Shown here piece by piece: positions 46,633-58,482 of a DNA stretch of 64,000 bases (the first letter of the stretch is position 1; every line of letters begins with the position of its first letter). The notes beneath the pieces are model-generated. The model saw only the letters and a list, made by a program, of their open reading frames with translations, made no database searches and was not told the DNA's origin. Source of the stretch: Globodera rostochiensis (lineage: Eukaryota; Nematoda; Chromadorea; Rhabditida; Heteroderidae); the NCBI GenBank assembly GCA_018350325.1, contig JAEVLN010000008.1, positions 1,922,001-1,986,000 on the forward strand, given 5' to 3'. The position numbers were made by a program, and so were the translations under genes.

Positions 46633-48979
46633 ATGTCACAAAAGCGCTCCCAACCGCGAATTTTGAGTGCATTTGAAATTGTGCCCGTGCGCGGCTGCAC
46701 TCAACCAAAAAGTTCTTCCCGTCGACCTGAGTTTTGCGAATGTTGTGAGTAAATACAAAATCGGGGGCCTTCTGATTATGAGACTTTCGAAAATGGTTGG
46801 ACTAATGTTGTGATGTTGAGCACTAAGTTTATTGAAATAGAGTAATTAGAGACATATTAACGTTTTAAGACCTCTCCATTCACATTGGCATTTTTGATCA
46901 GATTTCTGATTTTTTTTTTGTGTGTGTCCAGGTCCGATCCCTCGCAGCGGCCATCGGATCTTTGCAGATTCGGATTTCGTCTACATTATTGGTGGATACA
47001 ATCCCTTTCACTGTCCGGACAACACATAGTATGTGCTTATTGATGTGAATAAACTTGAAACAAATTTCATTTCTCATCGTGTCGTGAGAATATTATTTTT
47101 TTCGGAATATTATTGTATAAAGCTTAAAACTTAAATTTTATTGATTCTCCCACTTAATCATTGTCAGCACGGATGTGTGGCGTTTTAATCGTCTTACCCA
47201 ACTGTGGCAAAAATGCTCAATGGCGCTCCACTTGCCGGATTCGTTAGCTTCTTTTGCATGTAATTTTAATCTGCATAAAGACAGCTAAACGGAACGGGGG
47301 GGGGGAAGGAATTTAAATGCAATGGGGGGGGGGGTGGTGCATTTCGTTTACAACACATCCAGCAATCAGGAAGGACCAGCATGGCCGTTGAGAGGGGTGA
47401 TTCTTAGAGGATTTCTTCTGCAAAAATTCTTTATGAAACGCAATAAAACAGAAAAGTACACCCCCTAAAATCGATGTTTCGTTAGTCTTGGGATGGTACC
47501 CAAATGGTTGATATAATTTTGTAAAATACTTATTCAGTGGCCAATTCCTCAAGGCCCAGTGAATGTTTCATTTTTGGAGGAACCGGTGTTCCGTTTGGTG
47601 CGGCCGCTTCGAATGAACTTCATCGTGTCCGAGTGGATTCATGCGGAAGTGTGCACATTCAGGTACCAAAATTATTTTAAAAAATACAAAGCAAATTTTT
47701 CTCCGGCTTCTTCTCCCCTTAAGTCAGAACGGAAACGAACTTCTGGCCAACGACAAGATTCGTCGCAGGATCTACGGCAAGGCGAACAGGATGATGAACT
47801 GGTTCAACAATTGCCACCTCGAATGTGAGGAGAATTTGGGGGGAGGGGAGCTTTTTCTAGAAAATTTGCATTTGTATTATTCTGTTTGTAGATATGGACA
47901 CGCAATGTGTCAGAGATTGGAAAGAAATGGTGGCAAATTGAATGTGAGTTGAGACGTTTTAACAATTAGTTTATTTAATTCTTCAATTAAATGTTTATTT
48001 TTGTTTTTAAGGATGTTTTGTACGTTGCCGGTGGCACCACAGGGCACATTTACAACATGGACATTTGGCGGTTTGAGCGGCCGTTTGAGCAACAAACCGC
48101 ATGGATTTGCACTCCGCTGAACAGAGAAGGTTTCGAGACTGGACGGTATCGGCTGGAAATTACAGTTCATGGCCAACTGCTGTACACTTTCGGTGGCGGG
48201 TCGCCCGAATTTTGTGCCGAATTTGACGAAGTTTATTTTTCTGGAAATACTTGGCTAATTATTATAACTCTTACAGATTCTTGCTTTCAACCTCAGCACT
48301 AATCGTTTTGATAGGATTCGAACGCGTCCTGACCCGGAATTCGGTGTTCCTCTCGGACGAAAATGTCATGCATTGGTTCAGAAGGACAATTTGGTGTATA
48401 TAATTGGCGGGTGTCGAGATGCGGAAGCACCGCCTCAAAACGTTCGTATATATTGCAATAAATACAATCAATCGGATATAGGACTGGATGAGCTCTCTCA
48501 GCTGATATCCGAAGATATTTAAGTCCGGGCACTTAACACAAGTACAAGTAACAATGAATTGCAGCAAAGCCGTAGCCAGCAGCTGTTTGCCGATGTCTGG
48601 CAGTTCAACATGGACACCACTCAATGGACCAGAATCAAACACAACTTGGCCAAACCGGTGTTTTTCCACTCGGCTACTATTACCCCTGTCAGTCACAAGC
48701 GTCCGGATTTTCAATTAGTTAACGGTAATTCGCTTTAAGGACGGGTGTTTGTTTGTGTTTGGCGGATGCACCGACGAAGCGTCCCAAAATCGTTGCAATT
48801 ATCTTCAGCAAATGTGGCTTCAGCCACCTTCCCTCAGATATTTAGCCTCCACAGCGTTATTACGCTCATTGCAGGAAGCGGAAATTAAGCGGATTAACAG
48901 AGAAGGCATCCGATTGAGCAACGTTGAGGCGAGGCCCCCCCCCCCCAAGACTATAATGAAACCGTCCGTTTGTAACTAA
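46633..48979 (+). CDS. KLHDC10-type kelch-repeat protein
   Basis: Ten exons (46633-46744, 46932-47028, 47168-47259, 47538-47662, 47724-47824, 47892-47943, 48012-48230, 48277-48441, 48565-48687, 48740-48979) close to 441 residues, the same length as human KLHDC10. Kelch blades: RSGHRIFADSDFVYIIGGYN, CFIFGGTGVPFG, DVLYVAGGTTGHIY, LLYTFGGGSPEF, NLVYIIGGCRD and CLFVFGGCTD, each with the Gly-Gly pair. Order and spacing match KLHDC10, a CUL2 substrate receptor for proteins with C-terminal degrons, also linked to ASK1 signalling. An acceptor-like TTCTTAG lies directly before the ATG, so trans-splicing or further 5' exons are possible. Confidence 0.9.
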
Positions 48980-49349
48980 TAATCCATTTCAGGCTCATAT
49001 ATCGCGCATTTTGTTACCGACTTCGGCTGCTTAAAGCATTTTATGCATAGAAACGCTCGACAAATATTCGTTAGAAATGAAAAAACACGGGTCTGGGAAG
49101 AATTTTCATCGCGTTTAATACTAAATCCGGCAATTTTCCGAGTTTATTTTGTTCCGTGAATCACAAACGTGCCACCTATTCAATCGTTTGTTAACATTTC
49201 GTCGGTCCCACGGATAAACTTATTGAGAAAAAAACAATTATCTTCAATAGATTCAATGTGATTCCGAAAAATTGATGTCAACAGGGTTTGAAGACTTCTT
49301 GTTCTTTGACGGTTTAGTCCTTAAAATCAATGGAGAATGAATTTCTTTG
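48980..49349. other. Spacer before BBS5
   Basis: No gene called. An open frame from about 49003 (SYIAHFVTDFGCLKHF) to 49159 follows an acceptor (TTTCAG) and could be an alternative last kelch exon. Confidence 0.4.
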
Positions 49350-49363
49350 GTTTCCATGGGAAC
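49350..49363 (+). promoter_or_regulatory. X-box upstream of BBS5
   Basis: GTTTCCATGGGAAC is a full match to RYYNYYATRRNRAC and a near-perfect palindrome. It lies 382 nt upstream of the BBS5 ATG, farther than usual but with no intervening gene. DAF-19/RFX control of bbs-5 is known in C. elegans. Confidence 0.6.
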
Positions 49364-49744
49364 ACTTTCCAGGGATGAATAATAAATTCAAAAATCCCGA
49401 TGTTTAGGCTTTATGCCTCCGCCCTTAGGGCGTTTTAACCGTCCAAGCACTGGGACACATTCTTCCTTACAAATATTTTGCCAGAATCGTTTCTTCTTAG
49501 CGAGAACAAAACAATCCGAACACACGAAAATAGAGTTTAGGGCGCGACTACAAATTGGTGCACAGCGCCTTGGGGGTCCGTAGGGCAACAAACCCATAAT
49601 TCATGATAAGCCTCAAAAAGTCAAAAAGTTGCGGGCTTAAAATGCATTTATAAACGCCCAGCCCCCCCCCCCCCTCCTGATTTTTCCTTAAATTCTTTTT
49701 AATAAAACTCAAATTCCTTCTAACTTAAAAAAGATAGAAAAAGG
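49364..49744. other. BBS5 upstream region
   Basis: No gene seen between the X-box and the BBS5 start; a C run lies at about 49663-49674. Confidence 0.5.
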
Positions 49745-51466
49745 ATGCGGAAAAAGGAATCTGCCGCCTCGGACTTAAATTGGCAGGACCGCGATGTTCT
49801 GTACGACTTGGAAACTCGGTAGAACCAACCGTTTGTTGTTGTTACACATTCCATGGTTTTACATTCATCCAGATTACTCCGATTAATTCCCGGCGAATTC
49901 CTTGTAATAAATATAATAATTGTGCTCATTCGACCTGTGATTAATGAGCTAAGTTTTTGCTCAGATTGAGCGAATTGACAATGTGGAGGACGTCAAGGGC
50001 AATTACGGGGACCGCGGGCTTCTTCGAATCTCCAACCTTCGTTTGATTTGGGTTTGCTAAATCAGCAGAAGGTGCCCGCTGCCCAACTCATTCCTCTTCA
50101 GCACGCAATTTCTGCCCCACGCCTAAACATGAGCATCGGCTACAATGCCATTAATGGCATTAGCACCACTATTGCCAAATCGGTTCTTTAATTAGTGATT
50201 TAAATGTTCGAGAATTCGTCGCCTTAAAAACAAGTGAAACTCTGGGCAGTTATTGAAAGCCTTGTCGTTTTTATTGCTTTCTTATCATTACGCATTTTCT
50301 GCCAGAAAATCCGTGGCAAGACCGAGGCCCTGTTCATTAGGGCCAAAGGGCTGTCAGACGCTAAATCCGAAATTGTCTTGACGAGCGTGAGCCAATCAAA
50401 CGTAAGAAATAAACAGTTTTATTTTTGATCAGAAATCACAGAACAAACTGTTCTCAACTGTCATTGGCGTTCATCGAGCCTACGAAACGTCCATACTGGT
50501 GTAAAATATTAAAATTATTTAAAAGCTTTCCCTTCAAAGTATCGCGAAATGCGTATGCGCACCGCGTTATTGAACGAAGAAGAAAAGCTGAAATTGTTGC
50601 CGCTTGAAACTCAGACCAATCTTATTGACGGAGTTTGGAATTTGAGTAACGATCAGGTGGAATTCAATTTGAATTGGTAATTAATCAGTTTAAAGGGCAA
50701 TTTGGGCGTGATGGTAATTACGAATATTCGGGTCGTGTGGTACGCTGCGCTGAACCCACAGGTGTGGTCGAGAAAGGGGTCGGTTTCGTTGGATTTGTTT
50801 CTGGAAGAAAGTCCCCGACCGCGAGCCTCTCTCATTCAACCAAAACTTATCCAGTTGAGGGCGAACCCCCCGCAGGGCAATGCATTTCAGTCTAAGAAAT
50901 TGATCACAGAAGTTCAGTACAACGTGTCCATCCCGTTCCTGCAACTGAAGAGCTGTCGCATCCGTGACTCGCGTTTTGGAGACGCGTTGGTGTTGGAGTC
51001 GTCGCTGCTGGCGAGTTTTGCGCTGGTCTTTCACTATAAACTCTTTGAAGAGTGGGGAGTACGTCCTCGGCTTCCAAATCAAACCGGAAGAGCGTTTGGA
51101 ATTCACGTGCAAAGCTGTGCAAGCTCTGCTGAACGCGTGTCAATCGTCGCCCATCTTCGGAGTGCAGTACAGCCGTCAGCAGGACGTCGCTCTCTTCCAA
51201 CATGACGAGCCGTCCATTGTGCCGGTGCCGACCACAACTGAAGAGAAGGAACCCGAAGAAAAGGCACTCCGTGTGGATGCATTCGCAGTGCGAATCTTTT
51301 TAATAACCCACACAATTTACTTCTCATCAAGGCCTATTTCTCGGATGGACCCGTAAAGGGAGGCGAACCGCGGCCAATTGTTTTTTCGGAAGAATTGGGA
51401 ATGGCCATCGAGCAGCTGAAGCCGGGCTTTACGATTGCCGATTTGTGGGAGATAAACGTTGAGTGA
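49745..51466 (+). CDS. bbs-5: Bardet-Biedl syndrome 5 protein (BBSome subunit)
   Basis: Eleven exons (49745-49818, 49873-49903, 49965-50051, 50102-50182, 50306-50401, 50433-50498, 50540-50656, 50696-50761, 50918-51010, 51051-51287, 51332-51466) close to 360 residues. BBS5 signatures: [124 protein letters not shown] and a final [17 protein letters not shown]. Two PH-like domains bind phosphoinositides, and the BBSome moves membrane proteins in cilia. The intron 51011-51050 begins GC (GCGAGT), a GC..AG intron of 40 nt; the family sequence demands this junction. Confidence 0.96.
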
Positions 51467-51987
51467 ATGAGATGACAGAAGGCGTTGTGAATGTTGCAAT
51501 TTGGTTGGCTTTTCCTTGCGTGAAGGCCCCCGAGGGGAGGGAGCTATAAATTGACCAGAAAAAGCTTATGTATGTGCGTATTTTGATTCAGGGAAAAGGC
51601 GATAAAAATTGAGCAAACAAAGCAATACAAAATTTTATCTTTTTTGAACAAACATAATTTATATTTATTATGGAAAATAATTAATAATAATAAATTCAAC
51701 AAATGATTGCAATTTTTAAATTTTAATGCGTTTGACGCAGTCGATAGAAGCCATGGAATTCTATTTTATTTTGTTAAGAAATAACAAAAAATTGTTGAAA
51801 GGGCGATTTTCGTGTCGTATTTTTTGTTGGTTTGGCTTTAAACCTTCTAATAAAATAGATAAACTTCAGACAAATTACGAGAAAATTAGTAAAAAACCAT
51901 TTAAAAAACCCCTAAACCTCCCAATACCATTTGTATCAAAGCATTCAGAAAGATTAATTTTTAAAGATGCAAATGTTTAAATTTTAA
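51467..51987. other. AT-rich spacer
   Basis: Very AT-rich sequence; the ORF at 51726-51980 is not convincing. No gene called. Confidence 0.5.
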
Positions 51988-53402
51988 ATGGCTCAACGAT
52001 TTTTGGAAAGAGTAAAAGTGGCCGAATTGGCCGGCTTAGCACCGGTCCCATTCTGTGGAATGATTTTGGCCGACTTTGGCGCTGAAGTGGAATTGCTAAT
52101 TAATGTGAGAATTGCTTTATAATTAATTGTTCGCGTTTCATTGGATTTTTTTTTTTTGCAGAAATCGACCAAAAATCCGCTGACGAATTATGGCCAGCGA
52201 ATGGGCCAAAAGAAATGGCCAATTCAATTGGACTTTGAAAGCGAAAAGGACCGACGCAAATTACACAACATTTGCTGTGCGGCCGATGTGCTTTTGGACC
52301 CCTTCAGGCCGGGCACTTTGGAAGCAATTGGGCTGGACCCCGCGGCGTTGGGAAAGGTTTTTTGGGAGAGAATCGCTTTAATTACATTAGGACTTATGAA
52401 CTAATAAAGGGTTCACCTTCCCTTCCCCTAAGACAAACCCCGGACTAATTGTGGCCAGAATAACCGGCTACGGACAGTCGGGTCCGATGTCCAACAAAGC
52501 AGGGCATGACATAAATTTTGTGGCAGTTTCAGGTCAAAATATCTTCGCAATTTGAAGGAAGCCTACATTTTTAGGGCTTCTACCGACAATTTTTGGCAAT
52601 AGTCGTGCGTCTCCTCCTTGGCCTCCAGCAAACTTGTTGGCAGATTTTGCTGCTGGCGGGCTTTTGGCCGCTTTTGGGGTGGTGGCGGCACTGTTCAGAA
52701 GGACACAAAATGGTTTTTGGCATTTTTGCTGAATGAACAAATTGAAATGCTTTTGGGGGTCGCGGCTTTGTTTTGGATTGTGCAATGACTGAGGGATTGG
52801 CCTATTTGGGCTCTTTTCTCTTTCTCTCCCAGCGCCAACAGTGGCTTTGGCATGAGGAATACGCCCTGTTTTCGGGAAAGTGTCCCATCTACCGGTAAAT
52901 TGGCTAACTTTTCTTGTAATGAGCTCTTTTTGTTTATTTGAGAACTTACGAAACGTCGGATGGAAAATGGATGGCGGTGGGTGCGGTGGAGCCAAAGTTT
53001 CAACAGAGACTTTTCAAACGTCACAAATCGTTTAATGAGACTGCTTTTATCTTCAATTAGCTTTTCAGAGTTGGGAATTGAACCGGAACTCTTTGACAGT
53101 CCGGAGGAATTGACTCGACAGATGGAACGGATATTCAAGATGAAAACTCGAGAACATTGGACAGCAATTTTCAGCGGTTAAACATGCAAAAATGACTCCA
53201 AAATTGCACATTTAAAGAGGAGGATGCGTGTGTTACGCCGGTGCTGAACATGGACGAAGTGGGAGACTTCGAGCAGCACAGAGAGAGGAAAGCATTTGGC
53301 CGCATGGACGAGACGGAGGAGGGCCAAACTGTTTGGGTGCCGAGGGCAGTGCCGAGACGCAATGGCACTGAAAATGACGCATTGCACAAGGCCAAACTGT
53401 GA
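51988..53402 (+). CDS. Alpha-methylacyl-CoA racemase (CaiB/BaiF family)
   Basis: Exons 51988-52104, 52162-52356, 52433-52532, 52575-52712, 52759-52894, 52943-53019, 53069-53176 and 53218-53402 close to 351 residues. Motifs: [43 protein letters not shown], the catalytic His in AGHDINF, the catalytic Asp in [42 protein letters not shown] and [12 protein letters not shown]. The enzyme interconverts 2R- and 2S-methyl-branched acyl-CoAs before peroxisomal beta-oxidation. It ends KAKL, a fair PTS1 peroxisome signal. One oddity: the intron 52713-52758 ends GG rather than AG, and no in-frame AG acceptor exists, so this may be a rare site, a mutation or a base error. Confidence 0.9.
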
Positions 53403-53765
53403 ACGCCGATTTGGATTGGATATTTAAAGACAATTTTTATAAAATATTTTATATTTATTTAAATTTAAATGCCGGGCAATTGAAAGTCTTACCCGGGCAG
53501 TTTAATAAAAGAAAGCAATTCTCTCTCTCACCAAAAGCTATTGCCCTTACCATTTGACGTCTCTTTCACTTTATTATTTTGCCACAAATATCCCTCACTT
53601 TTGCCTCCCCATTTTATCCCTTTTGGCCAAACGAAAAACCCCCAAGGGAATTTCGGCGTTCTTTTCTCAATGTAAAAGTCAAAAAATTCCGCATTATTTG
53701 ATATTCGAAATTTCCAATAAAACAACCAAAATAAAAGCGGCGACTGATTGAAGAACAAGCCAACA
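53403..53765. other. Spacer
   Basis: AT-rich spacer; the minus ORF 54097-53528 overlaps spliced plus-strand exons and is a shadow. Confidence 0.5.
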
Positions 53766-55648
53766 ATGAGAAAAAAGGTTAAGTTGAAATTTGTACTTTT
53801 TCTGAACAAAAAAAAAAACAGAAAAAATAAATTTACGATTAAATTGTCCAGTCGATTTCTCATAAATAAAAATGCCAGAGTTTTTGCCGACACTTTCTCG
53901 TGCTGACCTTCGCCAACGCCAGCCAATTCGACCATTGCCAGCCGAGTCCCTTCGAGCGGAATTGGCAACAAACGCCGCTTAATTTTGGGGACGAAAAATG
54001 TTTTGGTCACGGCTATTCCGACTGCAATTTGCTGAGTTTGCGCAGATGGAAATCCGTCCGAAGTCCTTCCATTGGTAAAAAGCCGTTTTTGCGGCATTAT
54101 TCATTCATTCCTTAAAACAGATGCCCATTCCGACTTGACGCTGCACAAATTTGTCGATTTGTCTTTTTTTGATGTGATGTTTTCATCGAAAGAAATGCCA
54201 TCGGACTTTCTCGACACTAATCAAAATGGAGAATTTTGGCAATTGGATAGCTTCGAGAAGGGTCTCTACGAGGAGTTGAAGACGGTCAAATGGGAGGGAC
54301 TGATGCCGGAGGAAAGCGATCATTGGATGTCCGATTCTTCTGATCAGCCTGCTGATGGTAGGGACGAAGGCTCTCCATCGTCAATTTGGGGTGAATATTC
54401 GACAACGGCGGGAGAAAAAAATACGGAGGATCGACACACGGACAATTCGGGTGGCTTCTATCATTCATTTGATTCCAATTCAATGTAAACGAAGCCTAAT
54501 TTGTAAGGGTACATTTTGGTTGGCCATCCGAGTGGAAGCCATCAACAGCCAACGCGCCCTTTTGTCTCCGATTGGCACAATTGGTCGTCCGTCCGGAATC
54601 TCTGCGCGACTTTGCCCCAAAAGTGCACCTTTCGACGCCTTTCCTTCTACCGAAAGCGCAACGGCAAATGCCGTTATGAGTTTATTGTGCTGATCCAAGT
54701 GGACAACGTCACGGTTTCCAAATGGTCGACCATTTACCAAATGTAAGCACGCCATTTCAGTCATTCGTTGACCAAATTTCAAACTGCATAAACAAAGTCC
54801 AAAGCCTCCCTGAAAAGCGTGCTTACATCGACCTTTACCAGGAGATCGAGTTTGAGGTGCGCAACTTTTGATGCTCATTTGTCTCATTTCATTTAGGTTG
54901 ATCTCGAGGTGCTTCAACATTTGGTCGAGATTTCTAAGTCCATAAATTGCGTCGGACGCCGTTTGGTTGTCCAATTCGGCGACGACCATTCCACCGACAC
55001 ATTTGCCCTCACTAAGCGTAAATGCCAAAATGTTTCTATGCAAATTTTCTTTACCACAGAAACTCCGTTTTCACTGTACAATCGGGGCAACTTCTGTTCG
55101 TCTTCAAATTCCCCTTCCATTTCAATTTCCAACGATTTGACTTTGAATTTTGCCAACAATAATTACGGAAGCGATGAAGAAAAGTCTGAAGCGAGCGAAT
55201 TTGACGTCGAAATGGAGGAAATAATGGACAGAGACGAGAACCAAAATGTCACTGTAAAGCAACGGCATAAAGCGGAAAGTGAAGAAGATGTGACCAATAA
55301 CAATAACTTGTGGTGAGTGACTGATTGATAGTGCGACTGAATCTTTGAATTAGCGTGACTCGAAACTGTTTTAGGAAAAATGATTGGAAGAACTCGCGGA
55401 ATATGGTCAAGCATCTTTTCACAATTTCAACGCCATACCCACAACAGCCCGCTGAACTCCTCCAACTCGTGGAAGGGCATCTTAACAATGAAAAGATGGC
55501 TGGTCAGGACGTCGTTAGAAATTCAATGTGTGGAGAAAAGAACAGAAACGGCGGCACAAGCGGCAGAAGAAAGGGGGGGAGGACTTTGGGGCAAAAGTTC
55601 ATCGGAACACTTTGGCGCAAACTCTCCACAAAACAGGAACGAAGTTGA
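53766..55648 (+). CDS. Unrecognised 509-aa protein
   Basis: Seven exons (53766-53777, 53879-54074, 54121-54450, 54508-54713, 54761-54856, 54897-55312, 55375-55648) close to 509 residues. The first exon is just 12 nt (MRKK). Following segments include LHKFVDLSFFDVMFSSKEMP, an acidic/Ser-rich stretch, FVSDWHNWSSVRNLC, KCRYEFIVLIQVDN and GRRLVVQFGDDHSTDTF, which looks like a beta-rich domain, vaguely like glycogen-binding modules. A disordered acidic region (SDEEKSEASEFD) follows, then WKNDWKNSRNMVKHLF and a basic tail. I cannot name it; splice phases are consistent. The first exon is the weakest part. Confidence 0.5.
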
Positions 55649-56009
55649 ATAAAACGATTAATTTATGTGATTATCACTCATTCGTTCATTTGTTATCGAT
55701 TCCGGAAAGTCTATCCCCTCACATTAACATTCCCCCCGCCCCCCTCTCCCCTCCCTCTCCCATCCTCAACCAAACATCCAGTTAGCCTCCCCCCCCCTTA
55801 TCCCCTTATTCATGCTTCTTCCACATAGACACCCCTCAGGCAATAAAACCAAATCGATGCTTATAAAAGCAACTCATTACCCCCCCCCCCCTCCTCCAAT
55901 TCCCACTAATCTGTCGAACGGTCGTTATTACATCCATCCGTACCCATTTGCTATTTTACTGCTTTCTCTCTCCTGAAATATCTTTGACAAATCCTCCAAA
56001 CAACTCAAA
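55649..56009. other. Spacer with pyrimidine tracts
   Basis: C-rich runs at about 55729-55800 and 55880-55895. No gene seen. Confidence 0.6.
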
Positions 56010-56630
56010 ATGATTAGCATCTGCAGAAGGTGTCCCTCCTATTTTGTGAGGACTTTATTCGGAAGTGTTTTTGTTGAAGCGGCGATTTTTGCTGCTTTTT
56101 TGTTGTGGCAGTTGCCTTATGCGGAGTTCCATCGCTTTTCGCTGCTTCTGACGGGCCTTTCCATTCTTTTCTTGGGCTCTTTTGTCCTCCTCCATTTTGG
56201 TCAGTTTTATTTTATTTTCCCCGCCGGTCATTTTGTTTTCTTTTCGACTCTTTTTTTTGGCAAAAGTTACCAAAAAAGTTAAAAAATGTGCGGTAAGGAG
56301 GCCAAAATTGGCAGGCCAATTTCGGAGATTGCCTTTTTTTAATTTCATTTTGCGTTTTCTTTTTATTCTTTTTCCTTTTTAGTGCGCTTTTCCCTCCGCC
56401 GTCTCTCCCGGACATTCTTCGCCGTCCAAATTGAATTGCTCCCCAATTTCGACTCGCCAAAACATTCGCCCCGCCGTTCCTTTCGCCCATTTTTTCTTCA
56501 AATTCCAAACTGTGAAAATGCGAATAAAAAAATAGAAACAAAAAATGCGAGGCCGCCTTTCTTCTCTGCTGATGTGCAAAACGACCAAAGATGGAGCGGT
56601 ACCAGCAATAGGAGGAGAAGCCGATGCTAA
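56010..56630 (+). CDS. Small two-TM membrane protein
   Basis: Exons 56010-56199 and 56383-56630 join in phase to 145 residues. Two hydrophobic segments (VEAAIFAAFLLWQLPY and FSLLLTGLSILFLGSFVLL) precede a basic C-terminal tail (RFSLRRLSR; SNRRRSRC). Donor TTTTG|GTCAG and acceptor CTTTTTAG|TG are good. The family is unknown. In-frame reading without splicing also stays open for some length, so the intron needs confirmation. Confidence 0.5.
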
Positions 56631-56798
56631 CAGAGAGATTATTTTAAAGCCTTTTCGATCAGATCCCCCGTTCTTTGCCTTATATGTTTTCCTTTTTGAA
56701 AAAAAATGTACGTGACTGATCAGGAAAAAAAAGAGTCGACTTTTTATCAATTATCAAAATCGGTAAAAGGAATTTTTTCTTTTAATTTTAACATTCAT

Positions 56799-57706
56799 TC
56801 ATTCATTTTCCTCCCGCGAATTGTTCATCTCCTCAGCCTCATAAGTGATCTGCTCAAAATGTTCCCAAGGTTTTTGCCAAATGGTCACCAAATATGTCTA
56901 AAAAGGTATCTAAAAGCAAAATTAACCAATTGTTCACCTTTCTTGCTGACTGATCGCCTTCGGCACAATTTGCGAAATCGGCGGTTAGCGGCTGTAAAGA
57001 TGGCAAAAGACAGGTTAACCTCCAGCTAATCCAATGGACCCCCCCCCCCCCACTTTCTCTCCCACTTACACTCTTCGGACAGTTCGACCTTCCGACGCCC
57101 CCCCCCCCCACTTTCTCTCCCATTTACACTCTCGGACAGTTCGACCTTCCAACCCCCCCCCCCCTCCCCCCCCCCATCTCTCCCACTTACCTCTTCGGAC
57201 AGTTCGACCTTCCGACGCCCCCCCCCCCACTTTCTCTCCCATTTACACTTTCGGACAGTTCGACCTTCCGACCCCCCCCCCCCTCCCCCCCCCCCACTTT
57301 CTCTCCCACTTACACTCTTCGGACAGTTCGACCTTCCGACCACAATGCGCAGTTTGTACTTCAGCCCCGCAACAACTTGTGACTGGGCACTGATTATCTG
57401 CACAGGGAAAAGTTGGAACCGATCGTTTGATTCGGCGCTGATTTTGGCCACCGAACGCGAGGCGAGTGTCTTAAAATTGGCTTGAACGGTTAGCGGCAAT
57501 GTGCCCTTGAAGAGAGTGGTCGGCTGTTTAAGCTTTACCTTAACGCTGTCACCAGCCACGTCCTGGTCCGTCCATCCCCCAACCACCGAATTTTGCTGAC
57601 TTTGGTCAGCCACTGCCATTTTAAGAAGCAATGAACAGTTTAAAAGTAATAAAAGATGTGGAGAATTAAGTCGGAAAATGGACTTTGTGGCTATTTGATA
57701 ACGCAT
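56799..57706 (-). CDS. Type-2-like cystatin (cysteine protease inhibitor)
   Basis: Three exons (57706-57341, 56991-56938, 56897-56799) close to 172 residues. A hydrophobic leader (LLLLLNCSLLLKMAVA) suggests secretion. The N-terminal Gly pair (VVGGW), the reactive-loop QVVAG (then LKYKLRIV) and the C-terminal Pro-Trp of the second hairpin (VTIWQKPWEHF) are the three cystatin contact elements. The family inhibits papain-like cysteine proteases; in nematodes such inhibitors act in digestion, moulting or host interaction. One Cys occurs in the second exon (ANCAEGD), so the normal disulfide pattern is incomplete. The first intron is filled by a G/C-run repeat. Confidence 0.85.
57030..57345. repeat. 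About 60-nt repeat with C runs in cystatin intron
   Basis: Five copies of a unit containing ctctcccacttacactcttc, ggacagttcgaccttccgac and a run of 8-13 C. The repeat abuts the exon 1 donor, and its sequence ggtcggaaggtcgaactg equals the exon-intron junction itself, so the array grew from the splice-site region. Confidence 0.85.
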
Positions 57707-58482
57707 GAAAGGGACGAGGGAAGAGAAGAGAGTGACTGACAGTCGGTAGATGTTTATGAAGCAGCTAACTGCAGTAAATAGAAATGACGCAAAAAATCGA
57801 TCGCCGCGGGGGAGAGGGTGAGAAAAACTCCGTTCTTTTAAAATCGACTGGAACGATGAGTCACTCTAACCCCCGACATTTTGCCGATTAGGCCAAAATC
57901 GGACATTTCGTCAAGTGGCTGCGGAAATGACATTTCGCCGAATATTATTTGTTTTCATCAGCACTAGAGACGAGATTTCATGTTTTTTTTTGCGAAAAGG
58001 CTTTGACAAAAGAAGCCCAGATTAGTCCATACCTTATGTCCTATTTTGGGCTTTTTGAGAATAAATCCATATTTCGCCATATTTTTTTCCGATGAGCTGC
58101 GGAGGATGTACAACACATGGACTGACCGTCTATTGGGGTACTGTAACGTGATTTTGGTAAATCTAGTTTCCGATTGTTCCTTTCCTCCATTCTCTTCTCA
58201 CTTTTCTTCTTTTCCTCCATTCTCTTCTCACTTATCCTTTCCTCCATTCTCTTCTCACTTTTCTTCTTTTCCTCCATTCTCTTTTCTTCCTTTCCTCCAT
58301 TCTCTTCTCACTTTTCTTCCTTCCTCCATTCTCTTCTCACTTTTCTTCTTTTCCTCCATTCTCTTCTCACTTTTCTTCCTTTCCTCCATTCTCTTCCTTC
58401 CTTCTTTGTTTTTCCCCGCCATCTTCTGTTTCGCCTTTTACTTCTACTTTTCCACTTCAAGGAGCCTTCAAAATGCAGCTGC
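57707..58482. other. Spacer upstream of ARL6
   Basis: Region between divergent starts of cystatin and ARL6, holding the CT-rich repeat. No gene called; ORFs across 58046-58558 come from the repeat. Confidence 0.55.
58170..58420. repeat. CT-rich tandem repeat
   Basis: About eight copies of a 25-32-nt unit built on tcctccattctcttctcact plus tttcttc. It is strictly polypyrimidine on the plus strand and could form triplex DNA. Confidence 0.85.

Noticed and set aside
53528..54097. 189-codon minus-strand ORF
   Set aside because: It overlaps plus-strand exons with consistent splice phases; its composition is that of an antisense shadow.
57034..57393. Proline-rich ORF on the plus strand
   Set aside because: Generated by C runs in the cystatin intron repeat on the opposite strand.
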